A stretch of DNA of 64,000 nt from assembly GCF_024359545.1 (NCBI RefSeq), contig NZ_JAKQZG010000001.1:558001-622000 (forward strand), given 5' to 3'. How positions within the stretch are numbered: the first letter of the stretch is position 1; each line of letters begins with the position of its first letter. Shown here one piece after another: positions 53,995-63,678 of this stretch. The DNA comes from Jiella marina (GTDB lineage: Bacteria; Pseudomonadota; Alphaproteobacteria; Rhizobiales; Rhizobiaceae). The translations under genes were made by a program, and so were the position numbers. Below the pieces are notes generated by a model. It had not been told where the DNA came from. It saw only the letters and a program-made list of their open reading frames with translations, and made no database searches.

Positions 53995-55157
53995 TACGCT
54001 CCTCCCCCGGATGCTTCTTTCTTTTCCTCTTCGGCGGGGGCGAAGTTCGGATGAACCACCTTGCCGTCGCGGGTCAGAAGCGTTGCCTTCACGAGCTGAT
54101 CGTCGAAGTCGATCTTCAGTTCGCCGCTGTCCTTGTCGATCATCGTCTCGAGGAACGCCATCAGGTTCTTGGCGTAGAGCAGCGAGGCGCTGGAGGCGAC
54201 GCGACCAGGCACGTTGATATGCCCGATGATCTTGACCGGCCCGACCGAGACGATCTCGCCGGGCGCCGATCCCTCGACATTGCCGCCGCGCTCGACCGCC
54301 AGATCGACGAGGATGGAGCCCGGCTTCATCGACTGGACCATCTCTTTCGAGACCAGCCGCGGCGCGGGCCGGCCCGGAATGAGTGCGGTGGTGATGACGA
54401 TGTCCTGCTTGGCGATGTGCGAAGCGACGAGATCGGCCTGCTTGGCCTGATACTCCTTGGACATCTCCTTGGCGTAGCCGCCGGCCGTCTCGGCCGCCTT
54501 GAACTCTTCGTCCTCGACGGCGACGAACTTGCCGCCGAGCGATTCCACCTGTTCCTTGGCGGCGGGGCGGACGTCGGTCGCGGTGACGACCGCGCCGAGA
54601 CGCTTGGCGGTGGCGATCGCCTGCAGCCCGGCCACGCCGGCACCCATGACGAAGACACGCGCGGCCGGAACCGTGCCCGCCGCCGTCATCATCATCGGGA
54701 AGGCGCGATCGAATTCGTGGGCAGCATCGATCACCGCCCGGTACCCGGACAGATTGGCCTGGGAGGACAGGACGTCCATCACCTGGGCACGGGTGATGCG
54801 CGGCATGAACTCCATGGCGAAGGCGAGGATGCCCGCATCCGCCATTGCCTTGACCTCGTCGTCGCGGCCATAGGGATCCATGGAGGCGATGACGAGAGCG
54901 CCCTTCTTGTAGGTGGAAAGCTCCTCGGCGTTCGGCCGGCGCACCTTCAGGACAACGTCGGCAGCGCCCGCGTCGGCATTCCCGCCGATCTTGGCGCCCG
55001 CTTCCGCAAAGGCCTCGTCGGGGATGCGCGAATGCTCGCCCGCACCGCTTTCGACAACAATCTCGATGCCCTTGCCGGCCAGTTTCTTGACCGTATCGGG
55101 CGAGGCCGCGACCCGCGTTTCCGCAGGATCGCGCTCCTTCGGCACGAACAATTTCAA
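53994..55157 (-). CDS. pntAa: NAD(P) transhydrogenase subunit alpha part 1
   Basis: A 387-residue soluble NAD(H)-binding subunit (dI) related to alanine dehydrogenase. It contains the N-terminal [20 protein letters not shown] block, the nucleotide-binding [22 protein letters not shown] and the [12 protein letters not shown] loop. It drives transhydrogenation with PntAb and PntB, supplying NADPH. It starts the operon after a 55-base gap from the oxidase subunit IV gene on the same strand. Confidence 0.95.
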   Translation of the reverse strand: MKLFVPKERDPAETRVAASPDTVKKLAGKGIEIVVESGAGEHSRIPDEAFAEAGAKIGGNADAGAADVVLKVRRPNAEELSTYKKGALVIASMDPYGRDDEVKAMADAGILAFAMEFMPRITRAQVMDVLSSQANLSGYRAVIDAAHEFDRAFPMMMTAAGTVPAARVFVMGAGVAGLQAIATAKRLGAVVTATDVRPAAKEQVESLGGKFVAVEDEEFKAAETAGGYAKEMSKEYQAKQADLVASHIAKQDIVITTALIPGRPAPRLVSKEMVQSMKPGSILVDLAVERGGNVEGSAPGEIVSVGPVKIIGHINVPGRVASSASLLYAKNLMAFLETMIDKDSGELKIDFDDQLVKATLLTRDGKVVHPNFAPAEEEKKEASGGGA

Positions 55158-55212
55158 CGGATCTTTCCTCCCATATTCCCCCCGACGGTGCCTTTCCGGC
55201 TTTGGGTTGGTC

Positions 55213-55365
55213 TTAGAGTAGGAAGATCGCCATCAGGATCAGGATGATCACGACAGCGATCGTGCCCCATTTGAACATGCCAAGAAACAGGCCATAGGTC
55301 TTCTCATGCTCCGGATAATCCATCTCGGCAGCTTCAGAGATATCGAATTTCGGGGCTCCAGCCAC
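55213..55365 (-). CDS. aa3-type cytochrome c oxidase subunit IV (small membrane peptide)
   Basis: A 50-residue peptide. The start is GTG 55365, because GGAG lies 7 bases upstream; the longer frame to 55425 adds an unusual tail. The polar N-terminus (FDISEAAEMDYPEHEKTY) followed by one membrane helix (WGTIAVVIILILMAIFLL) is the CoxIV_pro2 pattern found in alphaproteobacterial aa3 oxidases. The oxidase itself is not in the window. It lies just upstream of pntAa, a position I believe is common in Rhizobiales. Confidence 0.85.
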   Translation of the reverse strand: MAGAPKFDISEAAEMDYPEHEKTYGLFLGMFKWGTIAVVIILILMAIFLL

Positions 55366-55473
55366 GGCAAGACTCCAACTGTGATAACCGTTCGGCACAT
55401 ACACGAAAGCTCGCTCCTGTGGCAATGTTGACGGCCACCGGAACGACGCAGTTCTGCGACGCTGACTGACGCC

Positions 55474-56094
55474 TCAGGGATACAGCCGCTCGATGGACCA
55501 GGCAGCGTCCAGGCTCGATCGCGTGAAGGCGATGCGATCGTGCAGGCGAAAGGCCCCGTCCTGCCAGAACTCGATCGACACTGGGAGCAGGCGGAAACCA
55601 GACCAGTGAGCCGGCCGCGGGATCTCGTCCTCGCCGAACTTCTCGCGCAATTCTTCAACCCGCGCAGCCAGCATGTCGCGGCTTTCTAGTGGCCGCGACT
55701 GGGCCGAGGCCCAGGCGCCGATGCGGCTGCCCCGGGGGCGTGACGCGTAATAGGCGTCGGCCTCGTCGTCGCTGACGATCTCGACATCGCCGCGGAGTCT
55801 AACCTGGCGGCGCCGGCTCTTCCAGTGAAAGCACATCGCCGCCTTGCGCACCGAGAGGATCTGGCGGCCCTTGGCGCTCTCGAAATTGGTGTAGAAGACG
55901 AAGCCGCGTTCATCGACTCCCTTCAGAAGCACCATCCTGACGTCGGGCAGACCCGTTTCATCGACACTTGCCAGCGCCACCGCGTTGGAATCGTTAGGTT
56001 CGCTCTCCTCCGCTTCCTGCAGCCACCTTCGGAAAAAGGCGACCGGATCGTCCCCGACCATGGCTTCATCGAGCGTTAAGGATTTGTCGTTCAT
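55474..56094 (-). CDS. pdxH: Pyridoxamine/pyridoxine 5'-phosphate oxidase
   Basis: A 206-residue FMN enzyme making pyridoxal 5'-phosphate. The start at 56094 ([12 protein letters not shown]) follows AGGG; the longer frame is upstream non-coding. Family motifs include [52 protein letters not shown] and the C-terminal W-SGFRLLP ... RLYP end. It is divergent from a surface lipoprotein gene. Confidence 0.95.
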   Translation of the reverse strand: MNDKSLTLDEAMVGDDPVAFFRRWLQEAEESEPNDSNAVALASVDETGLPDVRMVLLKGVDERGFVFYTNFESAKGRQILSVRKAAMCFHWKSRRRQVRLRGDVEIVSDDEADAYYASRPRGSRIGAWASAQSRPLESRDMLAARVEELREKFGEDEIPRPAHWSGFRLLPVSIEFWQDGAFRLHDRIAFTRSSLDAAWSIERLYP

Positions 56095-56176
56095 GTTATA
56101 CCCTGCCTGAAAGTCGCGGCTGACGACGATTCGTCCGGTCCGCGGTATTCGCCCATTCTGGTGTCTTTGAAGACCG

Positions 56177-56578
56177 ATGTCGCGATACAAGATCGTCCCA
56201 GCTGTTCTCCTGTCCCTTGGCCTGTCCGGCTGCGTGGTCGCAGGACCGGACATCGGGGCCGCGCTCGTTGATCCCACGATCACCGGCTCGATCGAACCGG
56301 CACCAGCTGACCCCGACGTGAAGTCGGACGGGCGCATCGTTCGCAATGCCGTTTCTTCAGCCCGCTTGGAAGGGGGCAACGGACGCTATGCCTGGTCGAA
56401 CCCGCTGACCGGATCGAATGGCGTCATCAGCAAACTGTCCGAACAGCGCGACGGCGAAGAGATCTGTCGCAGCTTCCAGACGTCGCGACAGCGATTCGAC
56501 GGGATCGGCCTTTACGAAGGACGCGCCTGCACCGATGCGTCGGGCGAGTGGGTCCTGATCGATTTCGCCAAGGTCTGA
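56177..56578 (+). CDS. RT0821/Lpp0805-type surface lipoprotein
   Basis: A 133-residue protein. The signal ends in the lipobox GLSGC (Cys19). The C-terminal domain (residues 70-133) has [29 protein letters not shown] and [14 protein letters not shown], matching the RT0821/Lpp0805 surface protein domain, which has a conserved cysteine pair. It is probably an envelope protein of unknown mechanism. It is divergent from pdxH and upstream of a DnaJ-like gene. Confidence 0.75.
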   Translation: MSRYKIVPAVLLSLGLSGCVVAGPDIGAALVDPTITGSIEPAPADPDVKSDGRIVRNAVSSARLEGGNGRYAWSNPLTGSNGVISKLSEQRDGEEICRSFQTSRQRFDGIGLYEGRACTDASGEWVLIDFAKV

Positions 56579-56734
56579 GCGCGACTGGCTGCGGCGTGAA
56601 CCGGCACATTTCGCGCTCTTTGCGCGCCAATGCACTTCAATTCCTCAGATTCAACGCTCATATAGTTTGTGAACAGACGGCGCCCCGCGCGCCGCCGCCA
56701 TTCTTTGCGCCCATCCCGAAGGACCAGAAAGCCT

Positions 56735-57706
56735 ATGCGTGATCCCTATTCAGTCCTCGGCGTCGCGAAGTCGGCGAGCGAAAAGGAGATCAAATCGGCA
56801 TTTCGCAAGCTGGCGAAGAAGTACCATCCCGACGCCAATTCCAATGATTCCACCGCCGCAGCGCGTTTCAACGAGGCCAATCAGGCCTATGAGATCCTCG
56901 GCGACAAGGAAAAGCGTGCCCAGTTCGACCGTGGCGAAATCGATGCCGACGGCAAACCGAAATTCCAGGGTTTCCCAGGCGGCGGTGACCCGTTCGGCGC
57001 CGGCGGCCCCTTCGGAGGAGGCGGCGGTGCCCGATCGCGGCCAGGCGGATTCGAGTTCCGCTCTTCCACCAATGCCGAGGACTTCGATGCAGACAGCATC
57101 TTCTCGAGCTTCTTTGACGGTGCGTTCGGCGGTTCGGGCGCCAAGCGTGCGTCTCGCGGCGGTTTTTCTGGCGCGCGAGCCGGCGCGACGAAGGGTGCGG
57201 ACATCACCGCCGAGCTGACCATCGATCTCGAGGACGTGGTCTCCGGTGAAAAGGTCGAGGTCGGTTTCGCCTCAGGCAAGAAGCTCGCGATTCGCCTGCC
57301 GGCAGGCGTCGAGGACGGCAAGCAGATCCGCCTCAAGGGCCAGGGCCAGCCGGCCCCGCTCGCCGGCGGACAGCCGGGCGACGCCCTGATCACCATCCGC
57401 TTCGCCCCGCATGCGCGCTTCAAGGTGGAAGGCCGCGACCTGCGCTGCAATGTTTCCGTGCCGCTCCGTCAGGCGGTTCTGGGCGGACGCGTCGAGGTCG
57501 AGACGCTCGACGGTCGCGTGGCGCTGAACGTTCCCGCCTGGTCGAATTCGGGCAAGACCTTCCGCCTGCGCGGCAAGGGCCTGACAACCAAGGCGGGCGG
57601 ACGCGGCGATCTTTTCGTCCAGATGCAGATCATCCTGCCGGAGGGCGACCGCGAACTGGAGGCGCTCATGCGCGAGCGCGCGGCCAAGGAGCCGGCGGCC
57701 GGTTGA
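56735..57706 (+). CDS. DnaJ/CbpA-like J-domain chaperone
   Basis: A 323-residue protein from ATG 56735; the upstream extension is arginine-rich non-coding. Residues 1-65 are a J domain with the HPD motif (KKYHPDANS). A Gly/Phe-rich linker follows (about 80-165), then a DnaJ C-terminal substrate domain without the zinc finger (AELTIDLEDVVSGEKVEV ... RLKGQGQPA). This is the CbpA layout. It recruits DnaK to unfolded clients. fabI follows on the same strand after about 120 bases. Confidence 0.9.
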   Translation: MRDPYSVLGVAKSASEKEIKSAFRKLAKKYHPDANSNDSTAAARFNEANQAYEILGDKEKRAQFDRGEIDADGKPKFQGFPGGGDPFGAGGPFGGGGGARSRPGGFEFRSSTNAEDFDADSIFSSFFDGAFGGSGAKRASRGGFSGARAGATKGADITAELTIDLEDVVSGEKVEVGFASGKKLAIRLPAGVEDGKQIRLKGQGQPAPLAGGQPGDALITIRFAPHARFKVEGRDLRCNVSVPLRQAVLGGRVEVETLDGRVALNVPAWSNSGKTFRLRGKGLTTKAGGRGDLFVQMQIILPEGDRELEALMRERAAKEPAAG

Positions 57707-57824
57707 GGCCATTCCCGGCATCTGTTTCTGCGGTCTCTGCCCGGATGCTTGAAGGGTCCGGTCGCCTGTGCCATACCCGCCGCCGCATAACGAATACGAA
57801 GATTTCCCCGGAGGATCACGCGCC

Positions 57825-58649
57825 ATGGCTTCAGCGAACGGTCTGATGAAAGGCAAGCGCGGCCTCGTCATGGGCGTCGCCAACAACCGCTCCATCGCCT
57901 GGGGAATCGCCAAGGCTCTGGCTGACGAGGGCGCCGAGATCGCCCTTACCTATCAGGGCGACGCGCTGAAGAAGCGAGTCGGTCCGCTCGCCGACGAACT
58001 CGGCGCGGTGCTGGCCGGCCATTGCGACGTGACCGACGAATCCACCATCGAAGCCGTCTTTGCCGATCTGGAAGCCCGTTGGGGCAAGATCGACTTTCTC
58101 GTCCATGCCATCGCCTTTTCCGACAAGGACGAGCTGACCGGTCGCTATGTCGAGACGAGCCGCGAGAATTTCCGCAAGACAATGGACGTGTCGGTCTACT
58201 CGCTGACGTCGATCACCGCACGGGCGGAAAAGCTGATGAGCGAGGGTGGTTCGATCCTCACGCTCACCTACTACGGCGCCGAGAAGGTGATGCCGCACTA
58301 CAACGTCATGGGCGTCGCCAAGGCCGCTCTCGAAGCGTCGGTGCGCTATCTCGCGGTCGATCTCGGAGGCAAGGCGATCCGCGTCAACGCGATCTCTGCC
58401 GGCCCGATCAAGACGCTGGCCGCCTCGGGCATCGGCGACTTCCGCTATATCCTCAAATGGAACGAGTATAATGCGCCGCTCAAACGCTCCGTCACGATTG
58501 ACGAAGTTGGCCAGGCAGCCCTTTACCTCCTGTCCGACATGTCGCGTGGCGTGACAGGCGAGGTGCATCATGTGGATTGCGGATATCATACCGTCGGCAT
58601 GAAAGCGGTAGATGCTCCGGATATTTCGGTTGTGAAAGATCTTCCCTGA
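57825..58649 (+). CDS. fabI: Enoyl-[acyl-carrier-protein] reductase (NADH) FabI
   Basis: A 274-residue enzyme of type II fatty acid synthesis, from ATG 57825 after GGAGG. It has the FabI-specific nucleotide loop GVANNRSIAWGIA, HAIAFSDKDEL and the active-site Tyr-x6-Lys (YNVMGVAK). The end GYHTVGM is typical. It performs the last reduction of each elongation cycle. The following phosphatase gene starts 20 bases downstream. Confidence 0.94.
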   Translation: MASANGLMKGKRGLVMGVANNRSIAWGIAKALADEGAEIALTYQGDALKKRVGPLADELGAVLAGHCDVTDESTIEAVFADLEARWGKIDFLVHAIAFSDKDELTGRYVETSRENFRKTMDVSVYSLTSITARAEKLMSEGGSILTLTYYGAEKVMPHYNVMGVAKAALEASVRYLAVDLGGKAIRVNAISAGPIKTLAASGIGDFRYILKWNEYNAPLKRSVTIDEVGQAALYLLSDMSRGVTGEVHHVDCGYHTVGMKAVDAPDISVVKDLP

Positions 58650-58669
58650 CCATTGGAACGTTCAAACAG

Positions 58670-59281
58670 ATGATCGAAGCGAATCTCGGCGAAATGCCGG
58701 AACTCTTTGTATGCCGGCACGGGCAGACCGAATGGAATGCCGAGGGGCGGCTTCAGGGCCAGGTCGAGATTCCGTTGAACGCTCTTGGTCAGTCGCAGGC
58801 GCGGCGGAATGGCCGCTATCTGCGCAACGTTCTGCGCAATCGGCTCGGCGAGTTCCGTTTCCTGGCCAGCCCTCTCGGTCGCGCGATGAACACAATGCGT
58901 ATCCTGCGTGGCGAAATGAGCCTCGATCCCGACGATTTCGAGACGGACGACCGGCTGGTCGAACTCGATTTCGGCGACTGGCAGGGCCATACCATGGATC
59001 AGATCGCCGAATTCGATGCGGAAGGTCTCGCCAAGCGCAAGAAGGACAAATGGGGCTTCGTGCCGCCGGGCGAGAAGGCGGAATCCTACGCCATGCTCGC
59101 CGAACGCGCCAAACCGGTCTTCGAATCCATCACGGAACCCACGGTCCTCGTCGCTCATGGCGGCGTCACACGGAGTTTTCTGGCGCTCTACGGAAACGTG
59201 CCGGGCCAGGAAGCCGCCCGGATCGACATTCCCCATGACCGGCTGCTGCACGCTCATGGCAACAAGATCGAGTGGGTCTAG
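58670..59281 (+). CDS. Histidine phosphatase family protein (phosphoglycerate mutase-like)
   Basis: A 203-residue protein. The catalytic RHGQTEWN (His at about residue 15) and the second His in VLVAHGGVTRSFL are present, with LDFGDWQGHTMDQI between. This fits small acid phosphatases of the PhoE/GpmB type; the substrate is unknown. The start is uncertain: ATG 58670 and ATG 58694 both lack a strong ribosome site. Closeness to fabI (20 bases) suggests co-transcription. Confidence 0.85.
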   Translation: MIEANLGEMPELFVCRHGQTEWNAEGRLQGQVEIPLNALGQSQARRNGRYLRNVLRNRLGEFRFLASPLGRAMNTMRILRGEMSLDPDDFETDDRLVELDFGDWQGHTMDQIAEFDAEGLAKRKKDKWGFVPPGEKAESYAMLAERAKPVFESITEPTVLVAHGGVTRSFLALYGNVPGQEAARIDIPHDRLLHAHGNKIEWV

Positions 59282-59344
59282 ACGGCTCCGCCGACGGCCG
59301 CATTTGCGCTTGATTTCCAGCCGCTCACATCGGACCCTTTTTTC

Positions 59345-59950
59345 ATGAATCAGATTCAATCCGTCTGTGTGTATTGCGGCTCGTCATCCGGCCGGAGCCC
59401 GGCCTATGGCGATGCGGCCCGCAAGCTGGGTTCAGCGCTCGGCGAAGCCGGCATTCGCCTCGTCTATGGCGGGGGGACCCGCGGCATCATGGGCGCGGTC
59501 TCCGATGCGGTGAAGGAGAGCGGTGGCCAGGTCACCGGTATCATCCCGCGCTTCCTGATCGACATGGAAGCGACCGAGCGCGAGCTGCAGCATCTCGACG
59601 AACTCGTCGTCACCGAAGACATGCACGAGCGCAAACATCTGATGTTTCAGCGTTCCGATGCCTTCGTGGCGCTTCCCGGCGGCATCGGCACACTGGAAGA
59701 GCTGGTCGAGATCATGACCTGGAGCCAGCTCGGCCAGCACGAGAAGCCAGTGGTCATCGCCAATATCGAGGGTTTCTGGGATCCCCTCGCCCGACTCTTC
59801 GACCACATGAGCGCCGAAGGGTTCATCCATACCGCACAAAGGGTGCGCCCTTTGGTGATCGATGACGTGGCGGAGATCATCCCGCGTCTCGTGGAACTCG
59901 GCGCCGCCGAGGGTGACGAAGGACGCGCGGAGATCATCGAGCGCCTTTGA
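59345..59950 (+). CDS. LOG-family nucleotide 5'-monophosphate phosphoribohydrolase
   Basis: A 201-residue Rossmann-like enzyme. The family signatures GGGTRGIMGAVSDA and PGGIGTLEELVEIMTW form the active site that releases base from nucleoside monophosphates (cytokinin-activating LOG proteins and bacterial PpnN relatives). The N-terminus VCVYCGSSSGRSPAY is also typical. It follows the phosphatase gene by about 60 bases, possibly in the same transcript. Confidence 0.9.
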   Translation: MNQIQSVCVYCGSSSGRSPAYGDAARKLGSALGEAGIRLVYGGGTRGIMGAVSDAVKESGGQVTGIIPRFLIDMEATERELQHLDELVVTEDMHERKHLMFQRSDAFVALPGGIGTLEELVEIMTWSQLGQHEKPVVIANIEGFWDPLARLFDHMSAEGFIHTAQRVRPLVIDDVAEIIPRLVELGAAEGDEGRAEIIERL

Positions 59951-60055
59951 GGTGGCGGCCCGGTCGGCGGCGGCGCGTCTGATCGTCAGCCATGCTTCAC
60001 CCGTCCGGGCGCATCGTTTCGAGGGGCCTGAGTTCTTGAGCGCTTCCCTTCCAGG

Positions 60056-60186
60056 TCGTCATCCTCGGGCTTGTCCCGAGGATCCACCAAGGATGTTCGT
60101 CGGCCTCTCCGTGGGAGGAAGGGCATTTCCAATGGCCCTGCTGCGCGACGGAGAGTAGATCCTCGAGACAAGCCCGAGGATGACGA
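60056..60186. repeat. Palindromic intergenic mosaic element (RIME-like)
   Basis: Arms 60056-60084 and 60158-60186 are inverted repeats of 29 bp with one mismatch. Each arm holds its own dyad (ATCCTCGG/CCGAGGAT in the left arm), and an inner CTCTCCGT/ACGGAGAG pair is nested within. The sequence family (GTCATCCTCGGGCTTGTC-like ends) resembles palindromic mosaic elements of alphaproteobacteria. The transcript would fold into a long stem. It is probably present elsewhere in the genome. Confidence 0.8.
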
Positions 60187-60374
60187 ACTTCAGAAGATAG
60201 CGCCCCCTGGATGCGAGTGCGGATTGTCTTCTTGCCTGCCGCTCGCGTCGGATTGATCGCACGCTTCGGCCGATCGGCCGGTACTGACCGGCGTGGAGCG
60301 GATCAGCCGCCCGAATACTCCGCTGCGCCTCATCCACATACCAAATCGTATGCCAGTAGTCCTGCGCTGCGCTC

Positions 60375-60410
60375 GATGCGCTGGATGCGCTGGATGCGCT
60401 GGATGCGCTG
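60375..60410 (+). repeat. Four tandem copies of a 9-bp unit
   Basis: GATGCGCTG is repeated four times without change (60375-60410), followed by a partial GATGGTCCT. It lies between the palindromic element and the TRAP operon. The rest of 59951-60636 shows no gene. Confidence 0.85.
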
Positions 60411-60636
60411 GATGGTCCTGGCATACTCCCATCTGGTGAACAACGCGCTTGACACGGCGAGGATGGGCGTATTGACTTTTTGCTATGCATCGCCCCGCAC
60501 TGCCTTGTCATTCATCATCTGACCGATCCGCTCCTCCGAGCGCGGGAAACGCTAGCGCGATCGTGGCGCCGTATTCCCCCCTCCGCTCGTGGCGAACAAT
60601 GGCCCGGCAGTGCCTTCAATCGCGGCGCCCTGCCGG

Positions 60637-61206
60637 ATGAACGTGCTGCGCCGCTTCATCCGTGTGGTCGACGCCGTGAACTACCGGATCGGCCGCGTCG
60701 TGATGTACGGCGTCTTCGCCATGATGGCGATTCTGCTCTGGTCGTCGATCTCCAAGGTCGCCCTCGTCCCGTCGCTGTGGACGCTTGAATCCGCGCAATT
60801 CGCGATGGTCGCCTATTTCTTTCTGGGCGGGCCCTATTCCATTCAGATGGGCGCCAATGTCCGGATGGACCTTCTCTACGAGAAATGGTCGCCGCGCCGC
60901 AAAGCCATGGTGGATGCGGTCACCGTCTTCTGCCTCCTCGCCTATCTGGTCGTCCTGATGTGGGGCGCATGGGAAAGCACGGCCTATGCGCTCGAATATG
61001 GCGAGCGCAGCCGCACGGCCTGGCGTCCCTATCTCTGGCCGATCAAGCTCGTCTTGTGCATCGGCATCGTGCTGATGATCCTGCAGGCGCTGTCCGAACT
61101 CGCCAAGGACCTCCTGCGCATCCGCGGCGAGACGCCTCCGGGTCATACACCTGACGAAGACCGATCGGGCGACAGCGCGAAGATCGGCGAGGGCAACCCC
61201 CGGTGA
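60637..61206 (+). CDS. TRAP transporter small permease (DctQ-type)
   Basis: A 189-residue inner-membrane protein from ATG 60637 (MNVLRRFIRV); a GTG at 60589 is possible, and neither has a strong ribosome site. Four membrane helices have the DctQ motif region FFLGGPYSIQMGANVRMDLLYE. The C-terminal tail is polar. It overlaps the large permease start as GTGA. It supports the DctM channel in sodium-driven uptake. Confidence 0.88.
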   Translation: MNVLRRFIRVVDAVNYRIGRVVMYGVFAMMAILLWSSISKVALVPSLWTLESAQFAMVAYFFLGGPYSIQMGANVRMDLLYEKWSPRRKAMVDAVTVFCLLAYLVVLMWGAWESTAYALEYGERSRTAWRPYLWPIKLVLCIGIVLMILQALSELAKDLLRIRGETPPGHTPDEDRSGDSAKIGEGNPR

Positions 61207-62528
61207 GCTACGAGCTGATCGCCATCCTGATGTTCTCGGCCATGATGGCGCTGCTCCTCAGCGGCCAGCGCGTCTTCGGCGCGATCGGCTTCGTCGCGGT
61301 CATTGCGGCGCTGGCCCTGTGGGGGGACCGCGGCGGCTACGACCTCGCCTTCTCGCAGGCGATCAAGGTGATGCGGTGGTATCCGCTCCTGACAGTGCCG
61401 ATGTTCGTCTTCATGGGCTACATCCTGTCGGAATCGCGCATCGCCGACGATCTCTACCGGATGTTCCATGTCTGGATGGGCGGGATCAGCGGTGGGCTGG
61501 CGATCGGCACGATCGGCCTGATGGTGCTGATTTCGGCAATGAACGGCCTGTCGGTCGCCGGCATGGCGATCGGCGCGACCATCGCGCTGCCGGAACTCCT
61601 GAAACGCAACTACGACAAGCTCATGGTGACCGGCGTCATCCAGGCCGGATCGTCACTCGGCATCCTCGTGCCGCCCTCCGTGGTGCTGGTGCTCTACGCC
61701 ATGATCGCACGGCAGCCGGTCGGCCAGCTCTGGCTCGCCGGCGTCCTGCCCGGCCTTTTGATGGCCGCCCTGTTCATCCTCTATATTGCGATCCGCTGCC
61801 GGCTGAACCCGGCGCTCGGGCCGACCCTGTCGAAAGAGGAGCGCAATGTCGGCTGGCCGGAAAAGCTGCGCCTTTTGAGAGCGGGGCTGCTGCCGGTCTT
61901 CATCTTCGCGACGATGATGGTCCCCTTCATCAACGGCTGGACGTCGCTCGTCGAAAGCTCTGCAATCGGCGCGATCGCCGCCTTTCTCGCGGCCGTGGTC
62001 AAGGGCCGGATGACCTGGCAGGTCTTCGAGGTCTCGGTGCGCCAGACGCTCGGCATCACCTGCATGTTCATGTGGATCATCCTGGCAGCACTTGCCTTCG
62101 GCGCGGTGTTCGACGGCCTCGGCGCGGTCCGCGCGATCGAGAGCCTGTTCACCGAACAGCTCGGCCTGTCGCCGCTGATGATCCTGATCCTGATGCAGCT
62201 GTCCTTCATCGTGATGGGGACGTTCCTCGACGATACGGCGATGCTCGTCATCGTCGCGCCGCTCTACGTGCCGCTGGTCGGCGCGCTGGGCTACGATCTC
62301 GTCTGGTACGGCGTGCTCTACACGATCACCACCCAGATCGCCTACATGACGCCGCCCTTCGGCTACAACCTCTTCCTGATGCGCGCCATGTCGCCGCCCG
62401 AGATCGCCATCGGCGACATCTACCGATCGATCATCCCCTTCGTCGCGGTCATGGTCGTCGCGCTCGCGATCATCATCGCCTTTCCGGAAATCGCATTGTG
62501 GCTGCCGCACGCTGTCTACGGACAATGA
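61203..62528 (+). CDS. TRAP transporter large permease (DctM-type)
   Basis: A 441-residue protein starting at GTG 61203, overlapping the small permease. About twelve helices include GAIGFVAVIAALALWGDRGG, the first-half segment AGSSLGILVPPSVVLVLYAM and FLDDTAMLVIVAPLYVPL in the second half, diagnostic for DctM. It forms the sodium-coupled substrate path. The binding-protein gene follows after about 52 bases. Confidence 0.93.
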   Translation: MSYELIAILMFSAMMALLLSGQRVFGAIGFVAVIAALALWGDRGGYDLAFSQAIKVMRWYPLLTVPMFVFMGYILSESRIADDLYRMFHVWMGGISGGLAIGTIGLMVLISAMNGLSVAGMAIGATIALPELLKRNYDKLMVTGVIQAGSSLGILVPPSVVLVLYAMIARQPVGQLWLAGVLPGLLMAALFILYIAIRCRLNPALGPTLSKEERNVGWPEKLRLLRAGLLPVFIFATMMVPFINGWTSLVESSAIGAIAAFLAAVVKGRMTWQVFEVSVRQTLGITCMFMWIILAALAFGAVFDGLGAVRAIESLFTEQLGLSPLMILILMQLSFIVMGTFLDDTAMLVIVAPLYVPLVGALGYDLVWYGVLYTITTQIAYMTPPFGYNLFLMRAMSPPEIAIGDIYRSIIPFVAVMVVALAIIIAFPEIALWLPHAVYGQ

Positions 62529-62580
62529 GCCCGGCGCCGAAAGCCCTTGTTTTCCCGCCCCCGACCAGAAGGAGAGAGGC

Positions 62581-63624
62581 ATGACGACCGACAGACGCAA
62601 ATTCCTCATCGGAGCCGCGGCAGCGGCCCCTGCAGCGGCACTGGCAAAGCCGGCGATCGCCCAGAGCACCATCCGCTGGCGGCTGCAGACCTATGCCGGG
62701 CCGGCGCTCGCCGAACACGTGATCAAGCCCGCGATCGATTCGTTCAACATGATCGCCGGCGATCGCATGCAGATCGAGCTGTTCTTTGCCGATCAGCTCG
62801 TCCCGACCGGCGAACTCTTCCAGGCCATGCAACGTGGCACGATCGACGCCGTCCAGTCGGACGACGATTCCATGGCCTCGCCGACCGAAGTCACCGTGTT
62901 CGGCGGCTATTTCCCGTTCGGCTGCCGCTATTCGCTCGACGTGCCCGTGCTTTTCGAGCGCTACGGGCTCAAGGAAATCTGGGAAGCCGAATACGAAAAG
63001 GTCGGCGTCAAGCACATCTCGGCCGGCGCCTGGGATCCCTGCCACTTCGCCACCAAGGAACCGATCCGCAGCCTCGCGGACCTTCAGGGCAAGCGGGTCT
63101 TCACCTTCCCGACGGCCGGCCGCTTCATGTCGCAATTTGGTGTCGTGCCGGTCACGCTCCCTTGGGAAGATGTGGAAGTCGCCCTCCAGACCGGCGAACT
63201 CGACGGCATCGCCTGGTCCGGCATCACCGAGGACTACACGGTCGGCTGGGCCGACGTGACCAACTACTTCCTGACCAACAACATTTCCGGCGCCTGGATC
63301 GGCCATTTCTTCGCGAATATGGAGCGCTGGAACGAAGTGCCGGAAGACCTTCAGGAGCTACTGAAGCTCGCCTTCGCCCAGTCCCACTACTACCGCCAGT
63401 ACTGGTACTGGGGCGGCGAAGCCTATTTGCGTGTCAATGGCGACAAGCTCGAACTCACCTCCATTCCCGACGCCGAATGGGACACGGTCGAGGAAAAGGC
63501 ACGCACTTTCTGGGACGAGATCGCCCAGGAATCGGAAACCAAGGCGAAGGTCGTCGAGATCTTCAAGAAATACAATGAGGACATGCAGAAGGCCGGACGG
63601 CCTTATCGCTACGGCCAGACCTGA
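62581..63624 (+). CDS. TRAP transporter substrate-binding protein (DctP family)
   Basis: A 347-residue periplasmic protein with a twin-arginine signal (DRRKFLIGAA) cut near AIA-Q. It has the DctP fold elements, including the FADQLVPTGELFQAMQRGTIDA helix and GKRVFTFPTAGRFMSQFG. GGAGAGAGG precedes the ATG. Substrate is not determined: C4-dicarboxylate, keto acid and sugar acid types share this architecture. It is the third gene of the TRAP unit and ends at a hairpin. Confidence 0.9.
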   Translation: MTTDRRKFLIGAAAAAPAAALAKPAIAQSTIRWRLQTYAGPALAEHVIKPAIDSFNMIAGDRMQIELFFADQLVPTGELFQAMQRGTIDAVQSDDDSMASPTEVTVFGGYFPFGCRYSLDVPVLFERYGLKEIWEAEYEKVGVKHISAGAWDPCHFATKEPIRSLADLQGKRVFTFPTAGRFMSQFGVVPVTLPWEDVEVALQTGELDGIAWSGITEDYTVGWADVTNYFLTNNISGAWIGHFFANMERWNEVPEDLQELLKLAFAQSHYYRQYWYWGGEAYLRVNGDKLELTSIPDAEWDTVEEKARTFWDEIAQESETKAKVVEIFKKYNEDMQKAGRPYRYGQT

Positions 63625-63647
63625 CAGGTCGGCGCGCGCAGGGTGGC

Positions 63648-63678
63648 GAGCGGTGCCCGGTCCAGCCGGGCGCCGCTC
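63648..63678. terminator. Hairpin between convergent TRAP and epimerase genes
   Basis: GAGCGGTGCCCGG (63648-63660) and CCGGGCGCCGCTC (63666-63678) pair over 13 bp with one G-T wobble and a 5-base loop, then AGTTTGTC on the plus strand. The right arm reaches into the stop codon of the minus-strand gene. Confidence 0.65.

Noticed and set aside
60375-60410. Possible CRISPR or VNTR-type array
   Set aside because: Units are 9 bp without spacers and no cas genes are near, so it is a simple tandem repeat and not CRISPR.
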